This document shows positions 29,239 to 39,592 of a stretch of DNA of 64,000 bases, in pieces (position 1 is the first letter of the stretch; every line of letters starts with the position of its first letter). The DNA is from Calothrix membranacea FACHB-236 (GTDB lineage: Bacteria; Cyanobacteriota; Cyanobacteriia; Cyanobacteriales; Nostocaceae), in NCBI RefSeq assembly GCF_014696315.1, contig NZ_JACJPX010000032.1:29412-93411 (forward strand), read 5' to 3'. Both the position numbers and the translations under genes were made by a program. The notes beneath the pieces were generated by a model. The model was given only the letters and a program-made list of their open reading frames with translations, searched no databases and was not told where the DNA came from.

Positions 29239-30153
29239 ATGAACCTAAAACGCCGTCGATTTTTATTTTTAAGTAGCCTTGGTTTTGTTGGTACAGGATT
29301 AACCTGGATATTAACTCGGCAAAATAGTCAAAGTGCTGATTTAGCTCAAGCAGAAACAGCGATCGCAGCTAATCCACCCAAAAAAGACTTACTACTCCGT
29401 TTTGTCTCAGTTGCAGATACAGGTACAGGTGCAAAAGGACAATACGCTGTAGCTAGAGCAATGACTAATTATCACAAAAAAAATCTTTATAATTTAGTCG
29501 TTTTAGCCGGAGATAATATTTATAACAACGGTGAAATTGAAAAAATTGCAGATGTATTTGAGCGTCCTTATAAAGATTTACTCAAGCAAGGTGTGAAATT
29601 TCAAGCTTGTTTAGGTAATCATGATATTCGCACTGACAACGGCGATCCACAAGTTAAATACCCCGGCTTTAATATGAAGGGACGTTACTATACATTTAGC
29701 CGAGGAAATGTACAATTTTTTGCTTTAGATACTAACGGTAATGCTGACTGGGAAAATCAGCTACCCTGGTTAGAAAAACAATTAAGCCTCAGCAAAGCTA
29801 CTTGGAAAGTAGTATTTGGACATCATCCCATTTATGCATCGGGAGCCTATGGTAGTAATCCCGATTTTATTAAAACTTTCACGCCTTTATTTCAAAAATA
29901 CGGCGTACAACTTTATATCAACGGTCATGAACACCATTATGAACGTACCCGCTCAATTAACAGCACAACTTATTTAATATGTGGCGCAGGTGCAGGTAAT
30001 CGTCCTGTAGGTAAAAATGAGTGGACAGAATACTCGACTAGCAATTTAAGTTTTGCCGCCTATGAAGTCTATGCAGATAGGATAGAAATCAGCGGTATTG
30101 GCACTGATAACCAAGTGTTTGATAGGGGAGTAATTCAGTTAAAATCAGCTTAA
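29239..30153 (+). CDS. Tat-exported calcineurin-like metallophosphatase
   Basis: This 304-residue protein starts with a twin-arginine signal (LKRRRFLFLSSLGFVGTG). The metallophosphoesterase motifs follow: FVSVADTGTGAKGQY (variant of DxH, with Asp then Gly), LAGDNIY (GDxxY), CLGNHDIR (GNHD), VFGHHPIY (GHxP) and INGHEHHYER (GHxHxY). The set resembles purple acid/tartrate-resistant acid phosphatases, which carry a two-metal centre and hydrolyse phosphate esters outside the cytoplasm. Length is normal. ATG 29239 is directly followed by the signal. Substrate is unknown. Confidence 0.88.
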   Translation: MNLKRRRFLFLSSLGFVGTGLTWILTRQNSQSADLAQAETAIAANPPKKDLLLRFVSVADTGTGAKGQYAVARAMTNYHKKNLYNLVVLAGDNIYNNGEIEKIADVFERPYKDLLKQGVKFQACLGNHDIRTDNGDPQVKYPGFNMKGRYYTFSRGNVQFFALDTNGNADWENQLPWLEKQLSLSKATWKVVFGHHPIYASGAYGSNPDFIKTFTPLFQKYGVQLYINGHEHHYERTRSINSTTYLICGAGAGNRPVGKNEWTEYSTSNLSFAAYEVYADRIEISGIGTDNQVFDRGVIQLKSA

Positions 30154-30258
30154 TTCCTGGCTTGATAATTAGATGTAGGGTGGGCAATGCCCACCAAATG
30201 AATTATATCCAGCGTTATATACTAAACGGCATCATCTTCAGTTTTCAAGGCATAGTTT

Positions 30259-30552
30259 ATGATTCTTGAGGCAGTTATGCTTCATGTCAAACCTGGGATG
30301 GAATCAGAATTTGAATCTTCGTTCAAAACAGCTTCCAAGATTATTACATCAATGAATGGTTATTTATCTCATGAACTTCATCGCTGCATCGAAGTTAATG
30401 GTAAATATCTCTTACTTGTGAGATGGGAAACTTTAGAATCTCATACTGTGGGATTTAGAGGTTCTGCTGAATATCAAGAGTGGAAAAAATTGCTGCACCA
30501 TTTTTATGAGCCGTTTCCCACTGTTGAACATTTTGAGGAGGTGGAAATTTAA
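30259..30552 (+). CDS. ABM-domain protein (antibiotic biosynthesis monooxygenase fold)
   Basis: This 97-residue single-domain protein contains MILEAVMLHVKPGMESEFES, HELHRCIEVNGKYLLLVRWETLESH and AEYQEWKKLLHHFYEPFPTVEHF. It is the dimeric ferredoxin-like ABM fold found in small monooxygenases and heme-degrading proteins, but many members have no known substrate. It is a single gene following the phosphatase by about 100 bp on the same strand. Confidence 0.85.
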   Translation: MILEAVMLHVKPGMESEFESSFKTASKIITSMNGYLSHELHRCIEVNGKYLLLVRWETLESHTVGFRGSAEYQEWKKLLHHFYEPFPTVEHFEEVEI

Positions 30553-30615
30553 TTTATATAACCATAAATATTCAGCCATTTTTAAATACAACTGAAATTA
30601 TTCACTAAAATTTTC

Positions 30616-30643
30616 AGGTGCGCTGCGCGACAACACACCCTAC
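30616..30643. repeat. Single GTAGGGTGTGTT-type hairpin unit (inverted orientation)
   Basis: GGTGCGCTGCGCGACAACAC followed by ACCCTAC is the reverse-orientation form of the unit bounding 15663-15813. It lies between the ABM gene and pcrA, followed by AATTACGA heptamer-like repeats up to 30680. Confidence 0.65.
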
Positions 30644-30683
30644 ATTGAATAATTACGAATTACAAATTACGAATTACGAATTA

Positions 30684-32999
30684 TTAATCTAATTTTTGTA
30701 GCTGTGCTACTCTGGGGTCAATAATTTTTTGTCCCAAATTAGCAAATTTAATTGCTACAGAAAGCTTGTGTCCATCCCCAAATACATGAGTAATTTCACC
30801 TACTCCAAAAGATTTATGTAATACTTTATCTCCTACTTGCCAATTCTGCTTACCATTACCATTAGTAGCAGCAGGTTTAGTATAGGTTTGACGACCTCTG
30901 CGACCACTAGCTAATAATTCTTCTGGTAACTCATCCAAAAATTGCGATCGCACTGCGGGTTCACGCGAACCGTAAAGCCGACGTTCACGAGCGTGTGATA
31001 AATATAACCTCTCTTGGGCGCGAGTAATTCCTACGTAACACAAACGGCGTTCTTCTTCTAAAGATGCGGGGTCACTTAAGGAACGGTAGCCAGGAAATAG
31101 TCCTTGTTCCAATCCCACCAAAAAGACTACAGGAAATTCTAACCCTTTAGAAGCGTGCAAAGTCATCAAAGAAACTGCTGTTTTTCCTTCTTTTAAATTA
31201 TCTAAATCGGAACTTAAAGCAGTACTTTGTAAGAAGCCTTGTAGGGTAGCATCTTCGTTTTCTTCTTGGAATTGCAGTACAGCGTTGTAAAGTTCTTGGA
31301 CGTTTTGAATTCTGTCTTGAGATTCGTCTGTACCCTGACTGAGCAAGTCTTGCACATAACCAGAGTCTTCTAGTATACCTTGGACAATTTCTGCTGCTGG
31401 CATAGTACCGATTTCGCCTTGCCAACGGCTAATCATTTCTGCAAAGCCTTTGACCGATTTTGTACCCCGTCCAGCTAAGGTATTCACAGATGTCTCATCA
31501 GACAATATTTCCCATAGAGTTGTCCCTAGTTGCTGGGAAGCATTAAGTAAAGCATCTATTGTGGTTTTGCCAATACCGCGCCGAGGAGTATTAATAACTC
31601 GTAACAAACTTACAGTATCCGCAGGATTTGCGATCGCTCTTAAATAAGCGATAACATCTTTGATTTCTTTGCGATCATAAAATCTCATTCCCCCCACAAC
31701 TGTGTAAGGAATTTGATATTTCACCAAAAGTTCTTCAAAGGGGCGAGATTGGGCGTTGGTACGATAAAGTATGGCAAAACTACCCCAGTTTAACTCGGGG
31801 TTTTGATATTCTAAAGAGCGAATTTGATTAATAATAAACTCGGCTTCATCTAGTTCATTATCTGCTTTGTGACAATAAATTTGCTCACCTGCGCCTCGCG
31901 TTGGTCTGAGGACTTTATCAATTCTTTGGGTATTATTTTCAATTAGTTCATTAGCCGCTTGCAGAATGTTTTCACACGAGCGATAGTTCTCTTCCAACTT
32001 CACCATTGTTCTGGTATCGTCATCCTGCAAACCATCACCAAAATCATTCTGAAACTCTAGCAAGATAGTGAAGTCAGCCATTCTAAACGAGTAGATTGAT
32101 TGGTCTGCATCACCCACAACAAACACTGAGCGATTTTGCCAATTCCATTCACTCTTTCTATCTTCGCCATTTGTCACTAATAGTCGAATTAGGTCATACT
32201 GAGTGCGGTTAGTATCTTGATATTCATCAACTAAAATATGGCAGAATTTGCGATGCCAATAACCTAATACCTGTTCATTTTGCTGAAATAATCTAGTAGG
32301 AATCAGAATTAAATCATCAAAATCAAGGGCATTATTTTGTGCCAACCTATCTTGATAGGAATTATAAACTTGAGCAATTACCCGTCCGCGATAATTTGGC
32401 TGCTCTTGTTCAAACTGTTGGGGTGATAATCCTTGGTTTTTAGCGTTACTAATCGCATAACGCACCGAACGATGGTCAAATTTCTTATCGTCTAAATTTA
32501 GCTGTTTGGTAACGATATCCTTAATCAGGCTTTGAGCATCAGATTCATCAAAAATCGAGAAATTCTTATTCCACCGCCGACCTTTTTCGTCTTGGTACTT
32601 CTCAATATCAAACCGCAGAATGCGAGAAAACAGACTGTGAAAAGTACCGCACCATAAATCTTTGATGGTGTCGCGGTAAACTTGCGATCGCAGTTGCGTC
32701 TGTTGATATTCCGTCAACAAATCAAACTTAGTTCCGTGTTGTTTGATGGCTTCTTCTTCTGCAAACAGCTTTTGAATCCGTTCTTTCATTTCCCTAGCGG
32801 CTTTATTTGTGAAAGTCACCGCTAAAATATTTTCGGGAGCTACACGATGTTTAAGAATCAGGTTAGCAATCCGATAAGTCAACGCGCGTGTTTTACCGGA
32901 ACCTGCACCAGCCACAACTAGCAGCGGGCCGCAGTAATGTTCTACGGCTTGACGTTGGCTGGGGTTAAGATGGCTGAGAAAGTCAATAGTTGTGGTCAT
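30684..32999 (-). CDS. pcrA: UvrD/PcrA-type DNA helicase
   Basis: This 771-residue superfamily 1A 3'-5' helicase acts in repair and replication restart. The motifs are in order: NPSQRQAVEHYCGPLLVVAGAGSGKT (Q motif and Walker A), AVTFTNKAAREMKERI (Ia), HILVDEYQDTNRTQY (Walker B), VVGDADQSIYSFR (III), LEENYRS (IV), VSLMTLHASKGLEFPVVFLVG (V) and CYVGITRAQERLYLSHA (VI). A C-terminal Tudor-like tail (NWQVGDKVLHKSFGVGEITHVFG) is typical of PcrA. ATG 32999 is the family start. It is divergent from the ParDE-like pair. Confidence 0.95.
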   Translation of the reverse strand: MTTTIDFLSHLNPSQRQAVEHYCGPLLVVAGAGSGKTRALTYRIANLILKHRVAPENILAVTFTNKAAREMKERIQKLFAEEEAIKQHGTKFDLLTEYQQTQLRSQVYRDTIKDLWCGTFHSLFSRILRFDIEKYQDEKGRRWNKNFSIFDESDAQSLIKDIVTKQLNLDDKKFDHRSVRYAISNAKNQGLSPQQFEQEQPNYRGRVIAQVYNSYQDRLAQNNALDFDDLILIPTRLFQQNEQVLGYWHRKFCHILVDEYQDTNRTQYDLIRLLVTNGEDRKSEWNWQNRSVFVVGDADQSIYSFRMADFTILLEFQNDFGDGLQDDDTRTMVKLEENYRSCENILQAANELIENNTQRIDKVLRPTRGAGEQIYCHKADNELDEAEFIINQIRSLEYQNPELNWGSFAILYRTNAQSRPFEELLVKYQIPYTVVGGMRFYDRKEIKDVIAYLRAIANPADTVSLLRVINTPRRGIGKTTIDALLNASQQLGTTLWEILSDETSVNTLAGRGTKSVKGFAEMISRWQGEIGTMPAAEIVQGILEDSGYVQDLLSQGTDESQDRIQNVQELYNAVLQFQEENEDATLQGFLQSTALSSDLDNLKEGKTAVSLMTLHASKGLEFPVVFLVGLEQGLFPGYRSLSDPASLEEERRLCYVGITRAQERLYLSHARERRLYGSREPAVRSQFLDELPEELLASGRRGRQTYTKPAATNGNGKQNWQVGDKVLHKSFGVGEITHVFGDGHKLSVAIKFANLGQKIIDPRVAQLQKLD

Positions 33000-33320
33000 G
33001 GATAGGCCAAAGCGACTGGGCAGAGAATTGCTTATTTTGAGAGTATCGTACTCAACGCATATTATTCTAGGCTATTCAAATATCTCAATTTGACTTTGCT
33101 GAATTTCCGTATCAAAATCTTACTCTGCTATTCTTTTCCGCCTTAAGTCACGATTTACACTTGCAAGTGCTTGCAAGTGCTTGAAACTGCTCGTAACTGA
33201 CTCTAAAGCTTTGGGGAATTTTAATACTGGGGTTCAACTGCCAGAATCCAGTTTACATCTATGGTGTCACAGGGAAGTAGAGAGATAGATATAATAACAG
33301 AAAAAGTAAAATTTCCACTT
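33000..33320. other. pcrA-parD divergent spacer
   Basis: It contains a small direct repeat, CTTGCAAGTG twice at about 33161-33180, which is also self-complementary. No gene; the open frame upstream of ATG 33321 has no ribosome site of note. Confidence 0.45.
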
Positions 33321-33587
33321 ATGAATATCAACCTAAAACCAGAAGAAGAAAAATTTATTCAAGGTAAGTTGGAAACTGGTAAATATGCAACTGCATATGA
33401 AGTAATTGTAGAAGCGTTACAACTGCTAGAAGCAAGAGACAAGCATTATGAAAAATGGGTAGAAGAAACCCGTGAAAAAGTCACAATTGGCATAGCACAG
33501 CTTGAGCAAGGAGAAGGAATAGACGGAGAAATTGTGATTGCTAGATTGCAAGAGAAACTTCGTCAAGCTCGCGATCGCCAAGCATGA
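33321..33587 (+). CDS. ParD-like antitoxin
   Basis: This 88-residue protein begins MNINLKPEEEKFIQGKLETG and continues YATAYEVIVEALQLLEARDK, the ribbon-helix-helix antitoxin pattern of the CC2985/ParD family. The C-terminal half (EKWVEETREKVTIGIAQLEQGEGIDGE) is the toxin-binding tail. I chose ATG 33321 since this is the family N-terminus; the frame is open from GTG 33261. It overlaps the toxin gene by 4 bp (ATGA), and the antitoxin probably represses the operon. Confidence 0.88.
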   Translation: MNINLKPEEEKFIQGKLETGKYATAYEVIVEALQLLEARDKHYEKWVEETREKVTIGIAQLEQGEGIDGEIVIARLQEKLRQARDRQA

Positions 33588-33889
33588 GTAACTATATAAT
33601 TTCTCCTGCAGCTATTCAAGATTTAGATGAGATTGCTGATTATTTTGCAAGTCGTAATTTAGATGCAGGCGATCGCTTTGTCAATTCTTTTGCAGAAAAG
33701 TGCAAAAATTTATCTAAATATCCCAATATGGGGCGTAGTTATGCCGATATAGAATCATCATTACGAGGCATTCCCCTTGATGGTTATATTATTCTTTACC
33801 GCGTGATTACCGACGGAATAGAAATCGTGCGTGTAATAAGCGGATATCGCAATTTGAAATCGCTGTTTTCGGAATCTGATGATGATTGA
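33584..33889 (+). CDS. ParE/RelE-superfamily toxin
   Basis: This 101-residue protein has ISPAAIQDLDEIADYFASRN, RFVNSFAEKCKNLSKYPNMGRS, LRGIPLDGYIILYRVITDGIEIVRVISGYRNL. It is a ParE-type toxin fold: members poison gyrase or, in RelE relatives, cut mRNA. It is coupled to the antitoxin by an ATGA overlap. The pair looks intact. Confidence 0.88.
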   Translation: MSNYIISPAAIQDLDEIADYFASRNLDAGDRFVNSFAEKCKNLSKYPNMGRSYADIESSLRGIPLDGYIILYRVITDGIEIVRVISGYRNLKSLFSESDDD

Positions 33890-33941
33890 TTAAGTCCATT
33901 TCTACGATAAACCTCTACAAGTTTACGCATCACACTTTAAC

Positions 33942-35666
33942 TTAGTCTTGCACAGTTAAAGGTAAGCGTACAGTAAAAGTAGAACCAACTCCCAACTGAC
34001 TTTTTACCATAATTTCTCCGCCCATCATTTGACAAAAATGACGGCTAATTGCTAGCCCTAAACCAGTACCACCATACTTTTTCGTAGTTGATGTATCACC
34101 TTGAATAAAAGGTTGAAATAACTGCTTTTGTTGACTTTGCGACATCCCAATTCCTGTATCGCTCACCGTAAAACTAATAAAGCCAAAAGGAGCTTCGGGG
34201 ACAAACTCTTCCTTTTCGTTTTTAACTGTGAGCGTAACTTTACCATTTGTAGTAAATTTGGCAGCATTACTTAACAGATTTAACAACACTTGCCGCATCC
34301 TTGTTTGATCGGCATACATTGTACCCAGTTTTTCGTCATAATCTATTTCTAAAATATTGCCGTTTTTCTCAACAGCAGGTCTAACTGTCAAAACGACATT
34401 ATTAATTAGTGTGGCAATTTCAAATGTCTCCGGGTAAAGAGTCATTTTCCCCGCTTCAATTTTAGATAAGTCGAGGATGTCATTTATTAGTTCTAATAAA
34501 TGTCTGCCAGCAGCATTAATTGTTTCTAGGTCGGTGATAAAATCTCCCGATAAACTTAAATCTGTAGCATCATCTTGTAGCAATTGGCTTAAGCCAATGA
34601 CCGCATTTAATGGTGTACGCAATTCATGACTCACATTAGCGAGAAAGACGCTTTTCGCCTTACTAGCAGCTTCAGCTAATTCTTTAGCTTGTTGCAATTC
34701 TTTCGTCCGCTCAGATACCCGCTCAATTAAGCGGTTGAGAGATTTAGCTAATAAGCCAATTTCATCTTCTGTGGTTATTGGCGCTCGTAAATCAAAATTT
34801 GATTTTCTCGCTACTTGTTCAGCAACTTGAGTGACGGTGATGACTGGTTCTGCGATCGCGCGGCTAGTCCGCCAAGCTACAATGGCCGCGATCGCTACTG
34901 ACACCAGCATACTCACAATCACGATTAGTCTCTCAACTCCTTTCGCCTGCTCTACAGCTTTTGTCCTTTCGTCCTCTTTAACTTCCGCATTTTCTAAAAT
35001 GTGAGTCAGCGTTTGAGACAGATCCTCTAGCTGCATGGCTGTGTCGCCGCGCATAATTTTCAGCAGCCGCTCTCGCACTAAGTCAATTTCCTCTCGCTGC
35101 ACGTTTTTCGCATCAATTTGCCGCAACACAGGTTCTATCTGGTTAACATAAGACTCTAAGTTAGTTGCATAATTCTGCAATAAAGTCTCTAAAGTAGAAC
35201 TTGTTGCTGCTAATGTTTTCGGCTTCTTCTCAATAAAACCAGTAATTTTTGGCTCTAACTGTTTGGCTTTCGCCACACTTTTAAGAAATTCAGCTTTTTT
35301 AGTTTGCAGTCGTTCGGGATCTTCCAAAACTGCAACTAAGTTGGAGCTATATAATTGTGCCCCAATGACTGCATCTTTATAATTGGTCAGTAGTTGTCCT
35401 TGCTCATGAGCTTGGTTAAGTTGCCTGATTTCTCTTCCCCGATAATGATTTGCGATTACTAAACCTGTGAGTGAGCCAAAAAAGCCAATCCCAATCGCTA
35501 CAAAATATCCGTAGCCAATTTTTTGATGTATGCGCCAGGAACTAGCCTTGAGTTTCCCTCTTGAGGGAAATTCAATAGTCGGGAGTTCGTCTGTATATGG
35601 CTCTTCCGCTGGCACTGTTTTGCTTTCTGTACTGCTCTCAACAGGGGCTGGCTTTTGAGTTTGCAT
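33942..35666 (-). CDS. Membrane sensor histidine kinase (HAMP)
   Basis: This 574-residue kinase has a Pro/Glu-rich cytoplasmic start, TM1 (about 52-74), an external helical sensor region (about 75-245), TM2 (about 247-266) and HAMP (about 267-320). A short coiled coil follows, then the phosphoacceptor segment [24 protein letters not shown] and the ATPase boxes [20 protein letters not shown] and [15 protein letters not shown]. No receiver domain or adjacent response regulator is present, so it is an orphan kinase. ATG 35666 or the preceding GTG 35669 may be used; AAGGAG lies six to nine bases upstream. Confidence 0.9.
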   Translation of the reverse strand: MQTQKPAPVESSTESKTVPAEEPYTDELPTIEFPSRGKLKASSWRIHQKIGYGYFVAIGIGFFGSLTGLVIANHYRGREIRQLNQAHEQGQLLTNYKDAVIGAQLYSSNLVAVLEDPERLQTKKAEFLKSVAKAKQLEPKITGFIEKKPKTLAATSSTLETLLQNYATNLESYVNQIEPVLRQIDAKNVQREEIDLVRERLLKIMRGDTAMQLEDLSQTLTHILENAEVKEDERTKAVEQAKGVERLIVIVSMLVSVAIAAIVAWRTSRAIAEPVITVTQVAEQVARKSNFDLRAPITTEDEIGLLAKSLNRLIERVSERTKELQQAKELAEAASKAKSVFLANVSHELRTPLNAVIGLSQLLQDDATDLSLSGDFITDLETINAAGRHLLELINDILDLSKIEAGKMTLYPETFEIATLINNVVLTVRPAVEKNGNILEIDYDEKLGTMYADQTRMRQVLLNLLSNAAKFTTNGKVTLTVKNEKEEFVPEAPFGFISFTVSDTGIGMSQSQQKQLFQPFIQGDTSTTKKYGGTGLGLAISRHFCQMMGGEIMVKSQLGVGSTFTVRLPLTVQD

Positions 35667-36360
35667 CACTCAAATCTCCTTACCCTCCTGTAAAAATCAT
35701 CACATTAGTCCCATTTTTCCAAGCAATTTGACTAGTAATTAACACTTTAATTATCTTTTTTTATGACAAGAGCAAATTATAGCTCATTAGATAATTGGCA
35801 TGACCTTTTATGATATTTAAGTTATTTTTCTATGAATTATAGATATCAGCACTAACGGTCAACAAAAATCGCTTTTGCTAACAAAAGCGTTTCCTTTGAG
35901 AAATTGCACTCCTATAAGCATATCTTTGCCATCGATGTACTTTCGACGAGAGTTGATTGCAGCTATATTAAGTTGGCAGATCAGCAACTAATTTACCCTG
36001 CTTCCGCTTTCAATCAGCTACCCTCAACACAGATAAAGCATTTTAAACCAGTTTCCTACACCAAAAAGTATCAAAACCACTGCTCTTTTTCGGCAGGCTA
36101 ACTGTCCTCCAATCTTATCATCAATTCTCTGGATTCTCCAAGATGGGTAATGGGTAATGGGTAATAGGTAATAGGTGTTTGTTATTTCCCCTTGTCCCCT
36201 TATCCCCTTGTCCCCAGTCCCCAATCCCCAGTCCCCAATCCCCAGTCCCCAATCCCCAGTCCCCAGTCCCCAATCCCCCACACAACAAAGGAGTATGAGT
36301 AAACCCATACAATTTACCCATACTCCTCTATTCAGTGATTCTCTGGAATATTACACCAGT
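35667..36360. other. Spacer between the kinase and metK
   Basis: AT-rich to about 36120, then tandem repeats. The open frame at 35904-36101 has no start context or protein-like pattern. Nothing else is supported. Confidence 0.5.
36141..36279. repeat. Large short-tandem-repeat block (GGGTAAT and CCCCAGT/CCCCAAT units)
   Basis: GGGTAAT/AGGTAAT units (about 36144-36173) are followed by CCCCTTGT units, then a dozen CCCCAGT or CCCCAAT heptamers. It ends just before the 3' end of metK. Confidence 0.95.
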
Positions 36361-37641
36361 TTACTTAAGTGCTTGGGCGATCGCGGCTGTCAGTGACTCG
36401 TTAACGGCTTGCTTTAACAAGTCGGCTTTGTCGGTACGTTCCCAAGGTAGGTCTAAATCATTCCGCCCAAAATGACCGTAAGCCGCGACGTCCTGATAAA
36501 AACGTCCGCCTCTTTCATTTGGTAGGTTACGTAAGTTGAAAGCGTGGATAATTCCTGCGGGACGTAGTTCAAAATGCTTTTTGACTAATTCCAGCAAGAT
36601 ACTGTCATCAACTTTGCCAGTCCCAAAGGTGTCTAGAAAAATGCTCACAGGACGCGCTACGCCAATGGCATAACTTAGCTGCACTTCACATTTTTCTGCT
36701 AACTCAGCAGCAACAATGTTTTTCGCTACATAGCGAGCTGCATAAGCTGCGGAACGGTCTACTTTGGTGGGGTCTTTCCCAGAAAAAGCACCGCCGCCAT
36801 GACGGGAATAACCACCGTAGGTGTCAACGATGATTTTCCGTCCTGTCAAACCAGAGTCGCCTTGCGGCCCACCAATGACAAATTTGCCGGTGGGGTTGAC
36901 TAAAAAGCGTGTCTGTGAATCTGGCTTGATTTCAATGTCACCAAACACAGGTTCCACTACCGCTGTCCAGAGGTCGTGTTTAATCTTGGCTTGGACTGCC
37001 TCTTCATCGGTGATTTCCCCAATAGTGGCTGTATGTTGGGTAGAAATCAGGATAGTATCTATACCTACTGGTCGCCCATCTTCATAAATTACAGTAACTT
37101 GGGTTTTACCATCGGGACGTAGGTAAGCTAAATCGCCTGTTTTGCGAACTGCTGCTAGACGGCGAGCAATGCGATGAGCAAGACAAATCGGTAAGGGCAC
37201 CAGTTCTGGTGTTTCGTTACAAGCAAAACCAAACATAATCCCTTGGTCGCCTGCACCGATGCTGTCGAATAGTTCTTCACTATCCTGTTCGCGGGTTTCG
37301 TGAGCAGTGTTCACACCTTGGGCAATGTCAGGTGATTGCTCGTCTAATGCTACCAATACACTGGTACTATTTGCCGAAAAACCATTATCGGCATTGGTAT
37401 AACCAATTTCCGCAATTTTTTGACGAGCGATATTGACATAATTGACATTGGCTTTAGTGGTAATTTCTCCTGTAATTAGCACCAAGCCAGTATTAACAAC
37501 TACCTCAGCCGCTACACGACTAGTAGGGTCTTGTGTCAGTAAGGCATCCAGAATCGTATCAGAAATCTGATCGCAGATTTTATCTGGATGTCCTTCGGTA
37601 ACTGACTCGGAGGTAAATAAATATCGACGAGACAAAGGCAT
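36361..37641 (-). CDS. metK: S-adenosylmethionine synthetase
   Basis: This 426-residue enzyme makes S-adenosylmethionine from methionine and ATP. Signatures are [20 protein letters not shown] (N-terminal), [12 protein letters not shown], and [23 protein letters not shown] (P-loop-like). The C-terminal [14 protein letters not shown] is also typical. ATG 37641 has AGGAGG immediately upstream. It probably supplies the SAM whose by-product is salvaged by MtnA (46037-47098). Confidence 0.96.
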   Translation of the reverse strand: MPLSRRYLFTSESVTEGHPDKICDQISDTILDALLTQDPTSRVAAEVVVNTGLVLITGEITTKANVNYVNIARQKIAEIGYTNADNGFSANSTSVLVALDEQSPDIAQGVNTAHETREQDSEELFDSIGAGDQGIMFGFACNETPELVPLPICLAHRIARRLAAVRKTGDLAYLRPDGKTQVTVIYEDGRPVGIDTILISTQHTATIGEITDEEAVQAKIKHDLWTAVVEPVFGDIEIKPDSQTRFLVNPTGKFVIGGPQGDSGLTGRKIIVDTYGGYSRHGGGAFSGKDPTKVDRSAAYAARYVAKNIVAAELAEKCEVQLSYAIGVARPVSIFLDTFGTGKVDDSILLELVKKHFELRPAGIIHAFNLRNLPNERGGRFYQDVAAYGHFGRNDLDLPWERTDKADLLKQAVNESLTAAIAQALK

Positions 37642-37830
37642 TCCTCCTTTTAAGAGTGCTTCGCTGACTAAATCAAGTGATTTAGTTCAGTTACTCTAAT
37701 TTCTGAAATCATAACAATATTTACACATGAAATAGTTAGTGTCTTCTTAACTTATAAAAAACTATACTGGTATTAAATGTTGGGCGAAGAAAAAATATAA
37801 TTTTTTGTGGGTAAATGTTTTGACCAACAC

Positions 37831-37861
37831 AAAAAAAGGGGGATACCCTCAAGCATCCCCC
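37831..37861 (-). terminator. Terminator of prk
   Basis: On the minus strand a GGGGGAT/ATCCCCC stem (7 bp, arms at 37855-37861 and 37838-37844) is followed by a run of seven T residues (A run 37831-37837). It lies 26 bp after the prk stop. Confidence 0.88.
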
Positions 37862-37887
37862 CAAGCTTTGACACAAACACTGCTGTT

Positions 37888-38892
37888 TTAAACTTGAACT
37901 GCTAATTTGGCTTCCTTTGCGGTTAAACGCTCGTAAGCGTCACGCATTTTCAAGCCTGTTAGCACTTGGAATAAACCGGTTCCATTGTTGGAACCTGGAT
38001 ATTCACGGTGCTGGAGTAACAAGTGAGTCATCTCACCTTGGTATTTGGTGGATGTGTTACTTAAATGGGTTTCGATGTAAATGACTTCTTCTAAATTGTC
38101 AAATTGGCCGTCTACTTCTAATACTGAGACGTAACGGCCATAGTAAACATCTGAACCGTAGTACAGTTGCATACCGGGGTAAGAACAAGTAAGCTTGCGT
38201 CCACAAGGAGTCCACTGAATTGTAGAGCCTTCATCAAACAGGTAGGTTGGCTCAAAGCCTTCCTTACCTTCGCGCTGAAGCATGCGTACTCGCAGCACTT
38301 TGCGCTCTGTGTCGTTTTTAATTAAATTAGTTGGCAATACTTGGAGAACCACATCAGCAAATTCTCTTTGTGGTTCAATAAATTTTTCAAAGTCAGGCTT
38401 GCGGGAATTGATTTGTGCTAGGACATCTTCATAGCGATGGCCCCTTTCTGCCATGTCGCGCTGAATTTTCCAAGCAATTTTGACTTCATCGCTGATATCA
38501 AAATAAACACTGAAATCAATTAGCTCACGCACCCGTTCATCATATAAAGGATGCAGTCCTTCTACCACTACAATATGATTTGGCTCAATCCGTTCTGGTG
38601 GATCGATCATGCCGGTTTCATGGTTATAAATCGGCTTGTCAATTGCTTGACCATTCTTGAGCGCTTTAATTTGCTCATACATCAAGTCAAAGTTGTTTGC
38701 CCTAGGATCAAGAGCAGTGATTCCCGTTTCTTTGCGCTGTTTGCGATCTAGGGAATGATAGTCATCCAAACAGATAACTGTCATTAATTCTTCACCAAAC
38801 AAATCTATTAAACGACGCAAAAACGTAGATTTACCGCAACCAGAGTCTCCAGCTACTCCAATTAGTACGACGCGTTCCGGCTTACTTGTCAT
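37888..38892 (-). CDS. prk: Phosphoribulokinase
   Basis: This 334-residue Calvin-cycle enzyme phosphorylates ribulose 5-phosphate to ribulose 1,5-bisphosphate. It has the P-loop GVAGDSGCGKSTFLRRL with the first regulatory Cys (C19) inside. The second Cys is in VICLDDYHSLDRKQRKETGI, matching the thioredoxin-regulated pair of oxygenic phototrophs. Further signs are DKPIYNHETG, IVVVEGLHPLYDERVREL and the WTPCGRKLTCSYPG segment carrying the C-terminal cysteines. ATG 38892 has GGAG seven bases upstream. The upstream region is shared with divergent petH. Confidence 0.96.
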   Translation of the reverse strand: MTSKPERVVLIGVAGDSGCGKSTFLRRLIDLFGEELMTVICLDDYHSLDRKQRKETGITALDPRANNFDLMYEQIKALKNGQAIDKPIYNHETGMIDPPERIEPNHIVVVEGLHPLYDERVRELIDFSVYFDISDEVKIAWKIQRDMAERGHRYEDVLAQINSRKPDFEKFIEPQREFADVVLQVLPTNLIKNDTERKVLRVRMLQREGKEGFEPTYLFDEGSTIQWTPCGRKLTCSYPGMQLYYGSDVYYGRYVSVLEVDGQFDNLEEVIYIETHLSNTSTKYQGEMTHLLLQHREYPGSNNGTGLFQVLTGLKMRDAYERLTAKEAKLAVQV

Positions 38893-39036
38893 AAATCTCC
38901 TCTAGATACTAAAGATGTGTCAATTCAATAAATTTTTTCACACAGCAGATTTTGAAGCTAGGAGTTTACCCCATTGGTTCATCCCGCGTTCTTGCTACCC
39001 ACAGCGCCATAAGAAGTCAGACGGGTATTCAACAAA

Positions 39037-39050
39037 GTAATAGTTGTTAC
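39037..39050. promoter_or_regulatory. NtcA-box-like sequence GTA-N8-TAC
   Basis: GTAATAGTTGTTAC fits the NtcA consensus GTA-N8-TAC exactly. It lies 145 bp upstream of the prk start and about 1.08 kb upstream of petH. A well-placed TAN3T -10 box is not evident on either side, so function is uncertain. Confidence 0.3.
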
Positions 39051-39592
39051 TCGCCTGTCTAAAATGAATTCGTTGCTGGTAAGTATTTAATCCTAGTGGT
39101 ATATTTGATTTTAACAGAAGGCGTTATTCTATACAAGTTTACTGTCAAGAAGAATCTAGTGGTTCATCAATCATGTTGATGATTTATTAACTAATTTGAA
39201 AAGCCATCTATTCATCACCCTCAAGCTATCTAACCAAGGCTGTTAAAAGTTTATAACTTTATTATTCAAGTGTATAAGGTATAATTTTCTGCGGCCGCAA
39301 ATTTTTTGAGATTCGGTAATTTTTATTGGTGAGCGAGCAATCCTCTAGTTATTCATAGGCAAGATCTATCTGAAGAATGAGTCAACTAAGTTACATCAAA
39401 AAACAATTAGTTGTAGCTTTGTGAACACCCTCAAATACAATCAAGAGCCTCTGGAACTCTATTGATAGAGGTTGACAGATGGATCACATCACGCAAAACT
39501 TAATATAGATGCTTAACTCATTTCTTCATGTATCATTCGATTTTACAGATAGACATACCCTAGTTGGGAAATTAATCCTGATCGGGTAAGCA

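Noticed and set aside
36141..36321. Repeat block resembling a CRISPR array
   Set aside because: The units are 7-8 bp with no spacers, and no cas gene is near. It is an STRR cluster, as are 7503, 17010, 23433, 24706 and 61302.
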